Of a DNA stretch of 22,887 nt, positions 14,619 to 22,887 are shown one piece after another. The notes under the pieces were generated by a model. It had not been told where the DNA came from. It searched no databases and worked only from the letters and a program-made list of their open reading frames with translations. Position numbers and translations under genes: made by a program. This DNA is from an uncultured Bacteroidota bacterium (GTDB taxonomy: Bacteria > Bacteroidota > Bacteroidia > Bacteroidales > P3), in assembly GCA_900546465.1 (NCBI GenBank), contig URCX01000011.1:1-22887 (forward strand). The letters run 5' to 3'. Position 1 is the stretch's first letter. Every line of letters begins with the position of its first letter.

Positions 14619-16830
14619 TGATAATAGACATATAGTGGTTAGAATGTCAATAGTATATTTGCTATTGGCGGTTGTGTTTATTGTCATTTTAGGAAGAATT
14701 ATCTATTTGAAAACGGGAGAACGAAAGGAGTTTTGGACTAAGCAGGAGCAGAAAAGAATTATAAAGGAAAGAGTTGTCAGTGCAAAGAGAGGAAATATTT
14801 ATGCCATGGATCCAGATAACGGAGAATATCTTTTGTTGGCAACAACGGAGCCGCAGTATGATGTGTTTATTGATTTGGGAAAGAGTTTGGAGTTTGATAA
14901 GGAGAGCAGGCATAAGATAAAGCAATGGGTTGTATCGCAAGAGGAGTTTGATAAGAACTTGAATGCTTTATGTGATAGTTTGGCAAAGGTGTTTCAGGTG
15001 AGCAGAAATTCTAAGAGTGCTTTGGAATATAGAAAATATTTTGTCAAGGCAAGAAAGGCTGAACGCAGATATGTTACAGTGAGACGAAAAGTCTCTGAAA
15101 AGGAGTTGGAACGCATGAAGCGTTTTCCTTTAATCGGGTATCAGAGATTTAAAAGAAAGAAGCCGACAGGTAAATATGATTTTGTCGGAGCTGTTCATGT
15201 GGAGAAAGGTTCCAAGAGGGTTTACCCTTATTACCCTATGTCAAGGAGAACGATAGGTATCAATGTTACGGATAACGGTTGTGATACGTGTTACAATGGT
15301 ATAGATGGAGCTTTCACGCAGTATTTGTCGGGTGTGCATGGAAAAAGGTTGGAGATAAAAATCAACCCGAATGAATGGGTTCCCGTGAATACCGATGAAA
15401 AGATAAAGACCATAGACGGTATGGACGTTGTAACCACATTGGATGTGAGTTTGCAGGAGTTGGCAGAAAATTCTCTACGCAGTTGTCTCGATAGCAGTGA
15501 GGCTGAAAGTGGTTGTGTGGTTCTTATGGAGGTTGAAACAGGATATATAAAGGCTATTTCCAATCTGTCATTGAATAAGAACGGAGAGTATGTCGAATCG
15601 GATAATATTGCCATATCGAATTCTTTCGAGCCGGGTTCAACATTCAAGATAGTTACTGCCATGATGTTATTGGATAGAGGTTTGGCAGATACTTCCGATT
15701 TGGTTCCGACAGGTGTGAAGAATTTCCCTGGAAACGAAAAACCGATAAGAGATGTCGGAGGAACGAACCATGGCTTGGTTTCTTTTGCAAGAGCTTTGGA
15801 AATGTCCTCGAATGTAGGTATAAGCCAGCTTGTTTACAATATATACAACAAGAAAAGGGCGGATTTCAGTAAGGACTTGAAAGAGTACTTTGCTTTCGAA
15901 CCTCTCGGATTGAATATAAAAGTGCATGAGCCTAAGCCGAAAATAGGTTCTTCGGAAAATCCTACAGACCTTTTGCGAATGAGTTTCGGCTATGTTTCGA
16001 GAATGACCCCTTTGCAGATATTGACTTTTTACAATGCCATTGCGAATAAGGGTGTGATGGTGAAGCCTCAGTTCGTTCAATCGGTTGTGAAAGATGGAAA
16101 AGAGGTTGAAAGATTCGCTCCCATAATTATGTCGGAGGCAATCTGCAAAAGAGAAACGATAGATAAGTTGCATAATGTTTTGAAAGGTGTTGTGCAGAAT
16201 GGAACTGGCAGAAGATTGAAGACGGCATCGTATGGCATTGCAGGAAAGTCAGGAACGGCAGAAATAGGTTACGATAAAAAACATGCAGGTATTCAACACA
16301 GAGCTTCGTTTGTAGGTTATTTCCCTGCCGATGCTCCAAAGTATTCTTGTATTGTTGTGATAAGTAAGCCGCAAAAAGCCAGAACTCATGGTGGAGATTT
16401 GGCTGCTCCTGTGTTCAGGGAATTGTCGGATAGGGTTGTCGGAACAAGGATAGATTTCAATAAAACGAAGATAAGGGAAACTAATGTGAAATATCCTGTA
16501 ATAGGGTATGGTAACAGTAAGGACTTTTATGCTTTCTGTAAAAGTCTTGGTTTGCATATTTCAAAACCGTCTACAAAATGGGTAAAAGGTAAGGAGATAA
16601 ATGGCATGTGTGCATTGTCGGAACAGAATGTGTCAGACGGAGTTGTTCCGAATGTTGTAGGATTGACAATAAAAGACGCGGTTTATATGCTTGAAAACAT
16701 GGGAATGAAAGTGAGATTTCATGGGAAAGGAAAGGTTGTCAGTCAGAGTATAGCAGCAGGGAATAAAATAGATAGAAGAAATAATACAATAGTTCTCGGA
16801 CTAAAAAGTCCCACAGCAGAGGAGGAATAG
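14611..16830 (+). CDS. ftsI: Septal peptidoglycan transpeptidase with C-terminal PASTA domain (PBP3 type)
   Basis: A class B penicillin-binding protein that crosslinks septal peptidoglycan, paired with FtsW. The product has 739 residues. It has one N-terminal membrane helix (about 11-30), a dimerisation/pedestal domain, then the transpeptidase domain with all three catalytic motifs: Ser343-Thr-Phe-Lys346, Ser399-Ser-Asn401 and Lys546-Ser-Gly-Thr549. A single PASTA-like domain starts near 676 (VPNVVGLTIKDAVYML), as in SpoVD-type proteins and many Bacteroidota homologues. It starts inside ftsL and is followed by murE after 2 bases. All features point to an active enzyme. Confidence 0.95.
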   Translation: MSNDNRHIVVRMSIVYLLLAVVFIVILGRIIYLKTGERKEFWTKQEQKRIIKERVVSAKRGNIYAMDPDNGEYLLLATTEPQYDVFIDLGKSLEFDKESRHKIKQWVVSQEEFDKNLNALCDSLAKVFQVSRNSKSALEYRKYFVKARKAERRYVTVRRKVSEKELERMKRFPLIGYQRFKRKKPTGKYDFVGAVHVEKGSKRVYPYYPMSRRTIGINVTDNGCDTCYNGIDGAFTQYLSGVHGKRLEIKINPNEWVPVNTDEKIKTIDGMDVVTTLDVSLQELAENSLRSCLDSSEAESGCVVLMEVETGYIKAISNLSLNKNGEYVESDNIAISNSFEPGSTFKIVTAMMLLDRGLADTSDLVPTGVKNFPGNEKPIRDVGGTNHGLVSFARALEMSSNVGISQLVYNIYNKKRADFSKDLKEYFAFEPLGLNIKVHEPKPKIGSSENPTDLLRMSFGYVSRMTPLQILTFYNAIANKGVMVKPQFVQSVVKDGKEVERFAPIIMSEAICKRETIDKLHNVLKGVVQNGTGRRLKTASYGIAGKSGTAEIGYDKKHAGIQHRASFVGYFPADAPKYSCIVVISKPQKARTHGGDLAAPVFRELSDRVVGTRIDFNKTKIRETNVKYPVIGYGNSKDFYAFCKSLGLHISKPSTKWVKGKEINGMCALSEQNVSDGVVPNVVGLTIKDAVYMLENMGMKVRFHGKGKVVSQSIAAGNKIDRRNNTIVLGLKSPTAEEE

Positions 16831-16832
16831 AT

Positions 16833-18272
16833 ATGAAGAGATTGTCTTGTTTATTGAAAGATTTGAAGGTGCTTCAAAGGAGGAATAGCGAAGATGTTGT
16901 TGTCAATAAAATACAATTCGATTCTCGTAAAGTGGAGCAAGGTGATTTGTTCGTGGCAGAAAGAGGAGAGGTGTCAGATGGTCATGATTATATAGAGACA
17001 GCAATATTAAAAGGAGCGACTGTTATTGTTGTTGAGGATATGCCGATTAAACTAAACGATAAAGTCGTTTATTTGCAGGTTGAAAATTCAAGGCAGGCAA
17101 TGGGAATTATTGCAAGAAACTTCTATGATAATCCTTCTTCCAAATTGAAACTTATAGGGGTTACCGGTACGAATGGGAAGACGACTATTGCAACACTTTC
17201 TTATAATCTGTTTATGTCGCTTGGTTTTCAGTGCGGATTGATTTCAACAATAATAAATAGAATAGGTTATAGGGAAGTCGCAACAGAAAGAACAACTCCA
17301 GATGTGGTAACACTTAATCGGTTACTTGTAGAAATGCTTGACTGTGGTTGCGAGTATGTTTTCATGGAGGTCAGTTCTCATGCTGTTGTTCAAAAAAGGA
17401 TAGAAGGATTGAGTTTTTTCGGAGGCGTGTTTACCAATATTACGCATGACCATTTGGATTACCACAAGACTTTTGCCAACTATATACATGCAAAACAGGA
17501 TTTCTTTAATTCTTTGTCCAAACAAGCGTTTGCTCTTACCAATGCAGATGACAGAAACGGTGGCAAAATGTTGGAGAATACATTTGCAGGAAAATATACA
17601 TACAGTCTGACAAAATCTGCCGATTTCAAGGCTAAAATAATAGAGAATTGCTTTGAAGGTTTATTGCTTAATATCAATGGCAGGGAGGTTTCTACGAGGC
17701 TTGTAGGTAAATTTAATGCATATAATCTTTTGGCAATTTATGGGATAGCGAGATTGTGCGGATTAAAAGAAGAGGAGTCCTTGGTGGGAATAAGTAATTT
17801 GAGTGCTGCCGCGGGGCGATTCGAACCACATTATTTGAAGAATGGAGCAACTGCAATAGTGGATTATGCTCATACTCCTGATGCCTTGGATAATGTCATA
17901 TCGACTATAAATTCAATAAGACAAGATGGCAGACTGATAACGGTTGTCGGATGCGGAGGAAACAGGGATAAAACCAAAAGACCTGAAATGGCAGCAATAG
18001 CTCAGAATGGCAGCGATATATTGATATTGACTTCGGATAATCCGAGATATGAAGAACCGAATGATATATTGAGCGATATGAAAGCGGGGATAAAAGATTA
18101 CGCGAATGTGTTTTGTGTTGCCGACAGGCATGAAGCCATAAAACTTGCGGCAGGATTGACACAGGGCAAGCGGGATATAATACTGATAGCAGGCAAGGGA
18201 CATGAAAATTATCAGGAGATCAAGGGTGAAAAGTATCATTTCGATGACAGAGAGGAAATTTCAAAATATTGA
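16833..18272 (+). CDS. murE: UDP-MurNAc-L-Ala-D-Glu:meso-diaminopimelate ligase
   Basis: A cytoplasmic ATP-dependent ligase adding the third amino acid of the peptidoglycan stem. The product has 479 residues and all three Mur ligase domains. The P-loop is GTNGKTT (112-118), and the substrate region has ERTTPD and THDHLDYH, followed by AKQDFF, which carries the lysine expected to be carbamylated. The DNPR motif (402-405) marks the meso-diaminopimelate-specific enzymes, so the peptidoglycan is predicted to be of the DAP type. The protein requires UDP-MurNAc-L-Ala-D-Glu, the product of MurD, yet the murD locus in this cluster is reduced. It lies 2 bases after ftsI and 22 bases before mraY. Confidence 0.96.
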   Translation: MKRLSCLLKDLKVLQRRNSEDVVVNKIQFDSRKVEQGDLFVAERGEVSDGHDYIETAILKGATVIVVEDMPIKLNDKVVYLQVENSRQAMGIIARNFYDNPSSKLKLIGVTGTNGKTTIATLSYNLFMSLGFQCGLISTIINRIGYREVATERTTPDVVTLNRLLVEMLDCGCEYVFMEVSSHAVVQKRIEGLSFFGGVFTNITHDHLDYHKTFANYIHAKQDFFNSLSKQAFALTNADDRNGGKMLENTFAGKYTYSLTKSADFKAKIIENCFEGLLLNINGREVSTRLVGKFNAYNLLAIYGIARLCGLKEEESLVGISNLSAAAGRFEPHYLKNGATAIVDYAHTPDALDNVISTINSIRQDGRLITVVGCGGNRDKTKRPEMAAIAQNGSDILILTSDNPRYEEPNDILSDMKAGIKDYANVFCVADRHEAIKLAAGLTQGKRDIILIAGKGHENYQEIKGEKYHFDDREEISKY

Positions 18273-18294
18273 GTATTCAAAATAACGACAAAAT

Positions 18295-19548
18295 ATGTTG
18301 TACTATTTGTTCGATTGGTTGCATAACAGCTTGAATATACCGGGAGCAGGAGTGTTTCAATACATATCTTTCCGTGCTGCTGCGGCAATAATAACATCAT
18401 TGTTGATAACGATTGTGTTCGGTAAGAAGTTAATAGAACTCTTGCATAAGAAGCAAGTCGGAGAAACAGTGAGAGATTTGGGCTTGGAAGGACAAAAGGC
18501 AAAGGAGGGAACTCCGACAATGGGAGGCCTTATAATATTGGCAGCCATATTGATACCGACTCTTTTATTCGCAAGGCTGGATAATATTTATGTGATTATA
18601 ATGTTGATTACAACCGTTTGGCTCGGAGCATTGGGCTTTATAGACGATTATATCAAGGTTTTCAAGAAGAATAAGGCAGGTTTGAGCGGAAAATTGAAGA
18701 TAGTGGGACAGGTACTGCTCGGTGTTGTTGTAGGTTGTATGATGTATTTTCATCCGGACATAACAATAAAGGAAAAACAGGATATTGCCATATATTCCGA
18801 GAGTCATAATTTGCAAAAGAAATCGAATTACGAACAGGCAAAGAAAGAATTTATGCAGGAATCTTCTCGCTCTACAAAAACGACTATACCATTCGTAAAA
18901 AATAATGAGTTCGATTACAGTTGGCTTATAAAGTGGATTGGAAAGGATTACAAAAGCTATGCTTGGATTATTTTCATTCCGATAGTTATCTTGTTCATTA
19001 CAGCGATTTCAAACGGAGCGAATCTTACGGATGGGATAGATGGGCTTGCGACAGGAACCTCTGCCATAATAGGCTCTTGTCTTGCTGTTCTGGCATGGGT
19101 ATCAGGCAATATAATATTTGCCAACTATTTGAATATAATGTATATTCCGAATGTCGGAGAATTGACTATATATATTGCTGCCTTTGTGGGTGCAACCGTT
19201 GGCTTTTTGTGGTATAATACATATCCTGCACAAGTTTTTATGGGAGACACGGGTTCTTTGGCAATAGGAGGTATAATAGCTGTTTTTGCAATTTTGATAA
19301 GAAAGGAGTTATTGATACCCATATTATGTGGTATTTTCATAGCAGAGAATGTGTCGGTTATTTTACAGGTTTCATATTTCAAGATAACGAAGAGAAAGCA
19401 TGGAGAGGGCAGGCGTCTTTTTCTTATGGCTCCTCTTCATCATCATTACCAAAAGAAAGGATATGCCGAGCCTAAGATAGTACAGCGCTTCATGATAATA
19501 TGTATCATTCTTGCTGTAACAACAATAGTAACTCTAAAACTAAGATAA
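18295..19548 (+). CDS. mraY: Phospho-N-acetylmuramoyl-pentapeptide transferase
   Basis: An integral membrane enzyme that transfers phospho-MurNAc-pentapeptide to undecaprenyl phosphate, giving lipid I. The product has 417 residues and about ten membrane helices. Catalytic and signature motifs are all present: GTPTMGG, the Asp117-Asp118 pair in FIDDYIK, NLTDGIDG (243-250, Asp246/Asp249), GDTGS (317-321) and PLHHHYQKKG (His382-384). A polar insertion of about 70 residues after helix 4 (roughly 160-225) is usual in Bacteroidota. The gene ends 5 bases before the truncated murD gene. Confidence 0.97.
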   Translation: MLYYLFDWLHNSLNIPGAGVFQYISFRAAAAIITSLLITIVFGKKLIELLHKKQVGETVRDLGLEGQKAKEGTPTMGGLIILAAILIPTLLFARLDNIYVIIMLITTVWLGALGFIDDYIKVFKKNKAGLSGKLKIVGQVLLGVVVGCMMYFHPDITIKEKQDIAIYSESHNLQKKSNYEQAKKEFMQESSRSTKTTIPFVKNNEFDYSWLIKWIGKDYKSYAWIIFIPIVILFITAISNGANLTDGIDGLATGTSAIIGSCLAVLAWVSGNIIFANYLNIMYIPNVGELTIYIAAFVGATVGFLWYNTYPAQVFMGDTGSLAIGGIIAVFAILIRKELLIPILCGIFIAENVSVILQVSYFKITKRKHGEGRRLFLMAPLHHHYQKKGYAEPKIVQRFMIICIILAVTTIVTLKLR

Positions 19549-19553
19549 AGACT

Positions 19554-20087
19554 ATGAATATAGAAGATTTAGCTGTTCAAGGTAGAAAAATCTATGGGAA
19601 TCTTGCAGAACGCAATTATTCCGATATGATTCGAATGAGGAATGAAACTCTTAAAAATATGTTGCTTGATAAGAGAGCCTTGCAGCATAAGAACCAAATC
19701 GTGGCAAATATAAAAGGGGTAGATTATATTGATGACTCCAAAAGTATAAAGCCTAATTCCACGTGGTACACTTTTGAACTTACAAGCAGCCCTATTATAT
19801 GGATTCTGGAACTCGGCTCAGAGGTAGATGATTTAACGTCATTGATAGATGTGGTTAAGCAGAAAGTTCATACTTTGATATTGACAGGTGAACAAAATGC
19901 TGCTGTACAGAAAGCATTTTCAGGTTTGACGAATTTGATAAGGGTAAATAATTTGGAGGAGGCCGTAAAAACAGCATATTTCTTTGCAAACAATCCTGAT
20001 GTTGTTATATATTCTCCGGCAAACGGTTCGGAGGATAAGATTGATTTGAATGGGCAGCGATTTCTTAAACTTGTAAATGACTTATAG
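19554..20087 (+). CDS. Truncated MurD: C-terminal domain only, probably not a ligase
   Basis: The frame gives 177 residues where Bacteroidota MurD has about 440-450. It occupies the murD slot between mraY and ftsW. Residues 47-76 clearly match the start of the MurD C-terminal domain: LQHKNQIVANI then GVDYIDDSKSIKPNSTWY, compared with the usual HRLE...GV.FINDSKATNVNSTWY. Residues of about 5-46 look like a worn form of the end of the central domain (LAVQGRKIYGN for the usual L.G.HN.YN). No P-loop, UMA-binding or Rossmann domain exists, and only 5 bases separate the gene from mraY. Lys63 of DDSK remains, but the GGKDKG loop is ELGSEVDD (86-93) and the SPACASFD loop is SPANGSEDKI (154-163). It cannot bind ATP by the usual site. 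The frame is free of stops, so it is a retained remnant or a protein with a new role; it may equally be called a pseudogene. Confidence 0.85.
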   Translation: MNIEDLAVQGRKIYGNLAERNYSDMIRMRNETLKNMLLDKRALQHKNQIVANIKGVDYIDDSKSIKPNSTWYTFELTSSPIIWILELGSEVDDLTSLIDVVKQKVHTLILTGEQNAAVQKAFSGLTNLIRVNNLEEAVKTAYFFANNPDVVIYSPANGSEDKIDLNGQRFLKLVNDL

Positions 20088-20111
20088 TTAGAAACAACTT
20101 GTCTTATAGAA

Positions 20112-21347
20112 ATGAAAATAGATATTGAGAAGTATAGAGTAAAGGGGGATAGGGTAATATGGATTACCTATATTGCGTTGATGCTGATTTCTCTGATTGA
20201 AGTTTACAGCTCTATGGGCAAGACTGTGTATGAAAAGGGTAACGGGGATATTGTCAATATGTTTATAAAGCATTTTGGTATTATTGTTACCGGTTTGTTT
20301 GTAACATACTTTGTGCATTTGATAAAGTATTCTTACTATCCGAGAGTTACCAAGATAGCGTATGGCTTCTCATTGTTGTTATTGTTGATTACTTTGGCTT
20401 TAGGCGGAATTTCAGGGAAAACGGCAGACAGATGGATTGTCATACCGTTGATAGGTCAATTCCAACCTTCTGAGATAGTCAAGTATATTTTGATATTATA
20501 TGTTTCTAATGAACTTGCGATTTTAGGAGATGGTATAAGGGATAGGAAGAATTTTTTGACTTTATCGTTCAAGTTGCTTTTGATATGTGGATTGATATTT
20601 CCGGAGAATTTTTCCACCGCCTTATTGGTCTTTATGAGTTGTTATGGACTAATGTTTATTGCAGGAGCAAAAATGAAGAATTTGTCGTTGATAGTGCCTG
20701 CATTAGTGGTTTTGGTCGTGTTTGTAGTCGGTATTTATGTGGTGAACCCTGATATTTTGAAGCGAAGCAGTACATGGGTCAATCGTGTGGAAGGCTTTAT
20801 AAATACTAATCCTGAAGAAATAACTCAGGCGAATACTGCGACTATGGCTATTTCCACGGGAGGTTTGGTGGGAAAAGGTATTGGAAATACTACGCAGGGA
20901 AGATTTCTAAGCGAGTCTCACAACGATTTTATTTTTGCCATCATTTTGGAAGAAGGGGGCGTGCTATATGGGTTTATTGTAATGATTTTGTATTTCATAC
21001 TGTTTTATCGTTCAGTCAGAATAGCGAAAACTGCAAGAGGTCTTTTCGGTAGTTATGCAGCAGTTGGCATAGGCTTGGTTTTTTGTTTGCAGGCTTTGGT
21101 TAATATGATGGTGGCGACCACTTTGATGCCTGTAACGGGACAAACATTGCCGTTTATCAGTTACGGGGGTACGTCTTTTGTCATCAGTAGTGCGGCATTG
21201 GGTATAATGCTTAATATAAGTGCCGATGCCAAGAAGTATCAAATGGAACTGGAAACCGATAAAATGAATCTTGAATCCAAGAAAATAGATCTTGAAGAGA
21301 AAATAACAGAATCAAGCAATAGTATTAACGAGGAAAAACAAGGATAA
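20112..21347 (+). CDS. ftsW: Septal peptidoglycan glycosyltransferase FtsW
   Basis: A SEDS-family polymerase that builds septal glycan from lipid II together with FtsI. The 411-residue product has about ten membrane helices. Family motifs are complete: RWIVIPLIGQFQPSE in the middle, then FLSESHNDFIFAIILEE with the catalytic aspartate (Asp272, matching E. coli Asp297), and MPVTGQTLPFISYGGTS near the end. The C-terminal cytoplasmic tail of about 40 residues (from about 372) is strongly charged with LE/EK spacing suggesting a short helix or coil. It follows the murD remnant by 24 bases and ends 1 base before murG. Confidence 0.95.
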   Translation: MKIDIEKYRVKGDRVIWITYIALMLISLIEVYSSMGKTVYEKGNGDIVNMFIKHFGIIVTGLFVTYFVHLIKYSYYPRVTKIAYGFSLLLLLITLALGGISGKTADRWIVIPLIGQFQPSEIVKYILILYVSNELAILGDGIRDRKNFLTLSFKLLLICGLIFPENFSTALLVFMSCYGLMFIAGAKMKNLSLIVPALVVLVVFVVGIYVVNPDILKRSSTWVNRVEGFINTNPEEITQANTATMAISTGGLVGKGIGNTTQGRFLSESHNDFIFAIILEEGGVLYGFIVMILYFILFYRSVRIAKTARGLFGSYAAVGIGLVFCLQALVNMMVATTLMPVTGQTLPFISYGGTSFVISSAALGIMLNISADAKKYQMELETDKMNLESKKIDLEEKITESSNSINEEKQG

Positions 21348-21348
21348 A

Positions 21349-22455
21349 ATGAAAGCAATAATTAGTGGCGGAGGTACGGGTGGGCATATATTCCCTGCAA
21401 TAGCGATAGCTAATGCGTTGAAAGAAAAATATACTGATGTAGAGATATTGTTTGTTGGCGCAAAGGGCAGAATGGAAATGCAGAAAGTCCCTCAAGCTGG
21501 CTATAAAATCATAGGGCTTCCAATAGTCGGATTCCAACGTAAAAGACTATGGAAAAACATATTGTTTCCTTTTAAGTTGATTTATTCTACTATAAAGGCA
21601 AAGAAAATTGTAAAGACTTTTGCTCCTGATGTTGCCATAGGTGTTGGCGGATATGCTTCCGGTCCTACTTTGGCTGCTGCTGTTTCAAAGCATGTGCCTA
21701 CTCTTATTCAGGAACAAAATTCTTATCCCGGAGTTACCAATAAAATGCTTGCTGACAGTGTTAATACAATCTGCGTTGCATATGATAATATGGACAGGTG
21801 GTTTGATGCTAATAAGATTGTATTTACAGGCAATCCGATAAGACAGAATATTTCGCAGTTATACGATAATATAGAAGAAAAAAGAGCAAATGGATTTGAA
21901 ACTTTCGGCTTGAATAATGAGAAAAGGACGGTTTTGGTTGTAGGAGGCAGTCTTGGAGCTTTGACGATAAATGAAAGCATTTCGGCTAATTTGGATTACT
22001 TCGTCAAAAATGATATACAGTTGATTTGGCAAACCGGCAAATGGTTCTATGAGAAAGCAAAGATAAGAGTGGAAGAAGAGAAGAGTTCGTTGGTAAAGGC
22101 ATACGAATTTATATATGATATGGATTTGGCGTATGCTTTGGCAGATGTGATTATTTCGAGAGCCGGAGCTATTGCTGTTTCAGAATTATGTATAGTCGGT
22201 AAGCCTTGCATATTGATTCCTTCTCCGAATGTGGCAGAGGATCATCAAACTAAAAATGCTAATGCTTTGGTGTCGAAGAATGCAGCTCTGATGGTAAAAG
22301 ATGTTGAGGCAAAAGAACAATTGATACCGCTTGTCGATGAGTTGATGAAAGATGAAAGTTTGAGAAATAAGCTTTCCTCCGGTTTGCGATCCATGGGAAT
22401 AAGAGATGCGGATAAAAGAATAGTTGAAGAGGTTGAAAAACTTGTACGAAAGTAA
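21349..22455 (+). CDS. murG: UDP-GlcNAc:lipid I N-acetylglucosaminyltransferase
   Basis: A GT-B fold enzyme at the inner face of the cytoplasmic membrane that converts lipid I to lipid II. The product has 368 residues, the usual length. The N-terminal GGGTGGHIFPA (7-17) is the conserved loop near the lipid I site; GVGGYASGP and QEQNSYPG are further family blocks. The C-terminal domain has VVGGSLGALTIN, SRAGAIAVSEL and PSPNVAEDHQTKNA, which bind UDP-GlcNAc. It starts 1 base after ftsW and is followed after 1 base by murC. Confidence 0.97.
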   Translation: MKAIISGGGTGGHIFPAIAIANALKEKYTDVEILFVGAKGRMEMQKVPQAGYKIIGLPIVGFQRKRLWKNILFPFKLIYSTIKAKKIVKTFAPDVAIGVGGYASGPTLAAAVSKHVPTLIQEQNSYPGVTNKMLADSVNTICVAYDNMDRWFDANKIVFTGNPIRQNISQLYDNIEEKRANGFETFGLNNEKRTVLVVGGSLGALTINESISANLDYFVKNDIQLIWQTGKWFYEKAKIRVEEEKSSLVKAYEFIYDMDLAYALADVIISRAGAIAVSELCIVGKPCILIPSPNVAEDHQTKNANALVSKNAALMVKDVEAKEQLIPLVDELMKDESLRNKLSSGLRSMGIRDADKRIVEEVEKLVRK

Positions 22456-22456
22456 G

Positions 22457-22887
22457 ATGAAAACAAAAACGTATTATCTGGTAGGAATAGGCGGAATAGG
22501 TATGAGTGCCATTGCAAGATACCTTAAAGAGGAAGGTAACTATGTCTTTGGCTATGATAGAGTATGTACAGAATTGACGAGAGAATTAGAGCGTGAGGGA
22601 ATGTGGATTGTGTATGAAGATAATAGCTCTCATATTGCAAATTTGAATGTTGACGAGGTGATATATACTCCCGCGATACCATCGGATAGTGCAATCCTTC
22701 GATATATAAGAGAAAAAGGTATTCCGATATTTAAACGTTCCGAAGCTCTTGGGCGTATAACACGGGATAAGAAAACAATAGCTGTTGCGGGGACACATGG
22801 AAAGACCACAACTGCAGGATTGATGGCTCATATATTGAAAAACAGTCATGTCGGTTGCAGTGCATTTCTCGGAGGTATATCAAATAA
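22457..22887 (+). CDS. murC: UDP-MurNAc:L-alanine ligase, N-terminal 143 residues (runs off right edge)
   Basis: MurC adds L-alanine to UDP-MurNAc, the first step of stem peptide synthesis. The visible part includes the N-terminal Rossmann motif VGIGGIGMSAIAR (9-21), TPAIP in the UDP-binding domain and the ATP-binding loop AGTHGKTTT (111-119), all intact. The gene starts 1 base after murG. The order murG-murC is standard for the dcw cluster; ftsQ, ftsA and ftsZ would be expected beyond the edge. Confidence 0.96.
   Translation, partial: MKTKTYYLVGIGGIGMSAIARYLKEEGNYVFGYDRVCTELTRELEREGMWIVYEDNSSHIANLNVDEVIYTPAIPSDSAILRYIREKGIPIFKRSEALGRITRDKKTIAVAGTHGKTTTAGLMAHILKNSHVGCSAFLGGISN

Noticed and set aside
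16600..16830. PASTA domain in a Gram-negative FtsI as a sign of transfer from Gram-positives
   Set aside because: A C-terminal PASTA domain is found in many Bacteroidota homologues, and the gene sits in normal dcw order with the same composition as its neighbours.

Overview
The window looks like a chromosomal segment from a member of the Bacteroidota, probably order Bacteroidales. Several signals agree. Putative promoters fit the TTTG-N19/20-TAnnTTTG form of that phylum, and starts lack clear Shine-Dalgarno sequences. AtpB has a signal peptide plus a periplasmic N-terminal extension, MraY carries the long insertion seen in the phylum, and YbeY has the lineage variant of its metal site. The block DUF4175 protein / small ATPase-fold protein / ybeY / mnmG is also a familiar arrangement there. 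The genus cannot be named from the sequence.

Region 1 (1-1387) holds the start of an unrecognised minus-strand gene, a promoter, and three tRNA genes (Ser-GCU, Pro-UGG, Arg-UCU) with two strong hairpin terminators. A gene-free stretch of about 700 bases follows, beginning with what looks like the 5' half of a decayed tRNA. Region 2 (1388-8606, plus strand) is a compact probable operon: F-type ATP synthase subunit a standing alone without the rest of the atp genes, a very large membrane-anchored coiled-coil protein, a decayed ATPase-fold protein, YbeY and MnmG. Region 3 (8657-12649, minus strand) holds a YeiH-type membrane protein, a RecD/Dda-like helicase and a lipoprotein ApbE flavin transferase. 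Between yeiH and the helicase lies a 575-base gap with a good plus-strand promoter and terminator that could make a small RNA of about 120 nt. Region 4 (12809 to the right edge, plus strand) is the dcw cell-division and cell-wall cluster: MraZ boxes, mraZ, rsmH, ftsL, ftsI, murE, mraY, a murD relic, ftsW, murG and the start of murC.

The dcw genes encode the UDP-MurNAc-pentapeptide ligases (MurC, MurE), the two lipid-intermediate enzymes (MraY, MurG) and the septal synthase pair (FtsW, FtsI). The striking exception is the murD position. The gene there is an intact 177-residue reading frame that matches only the C-terminal third of MurD. It lacks the UDP-binding and ATP-binding domains and most of the remaining catalytic residues. 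D-glutamate addition must therefore be done by a gene elsewhere or in another way, and the retained fragment is either a relic or has a new, non-catalytic role. This is the main finding of the window.
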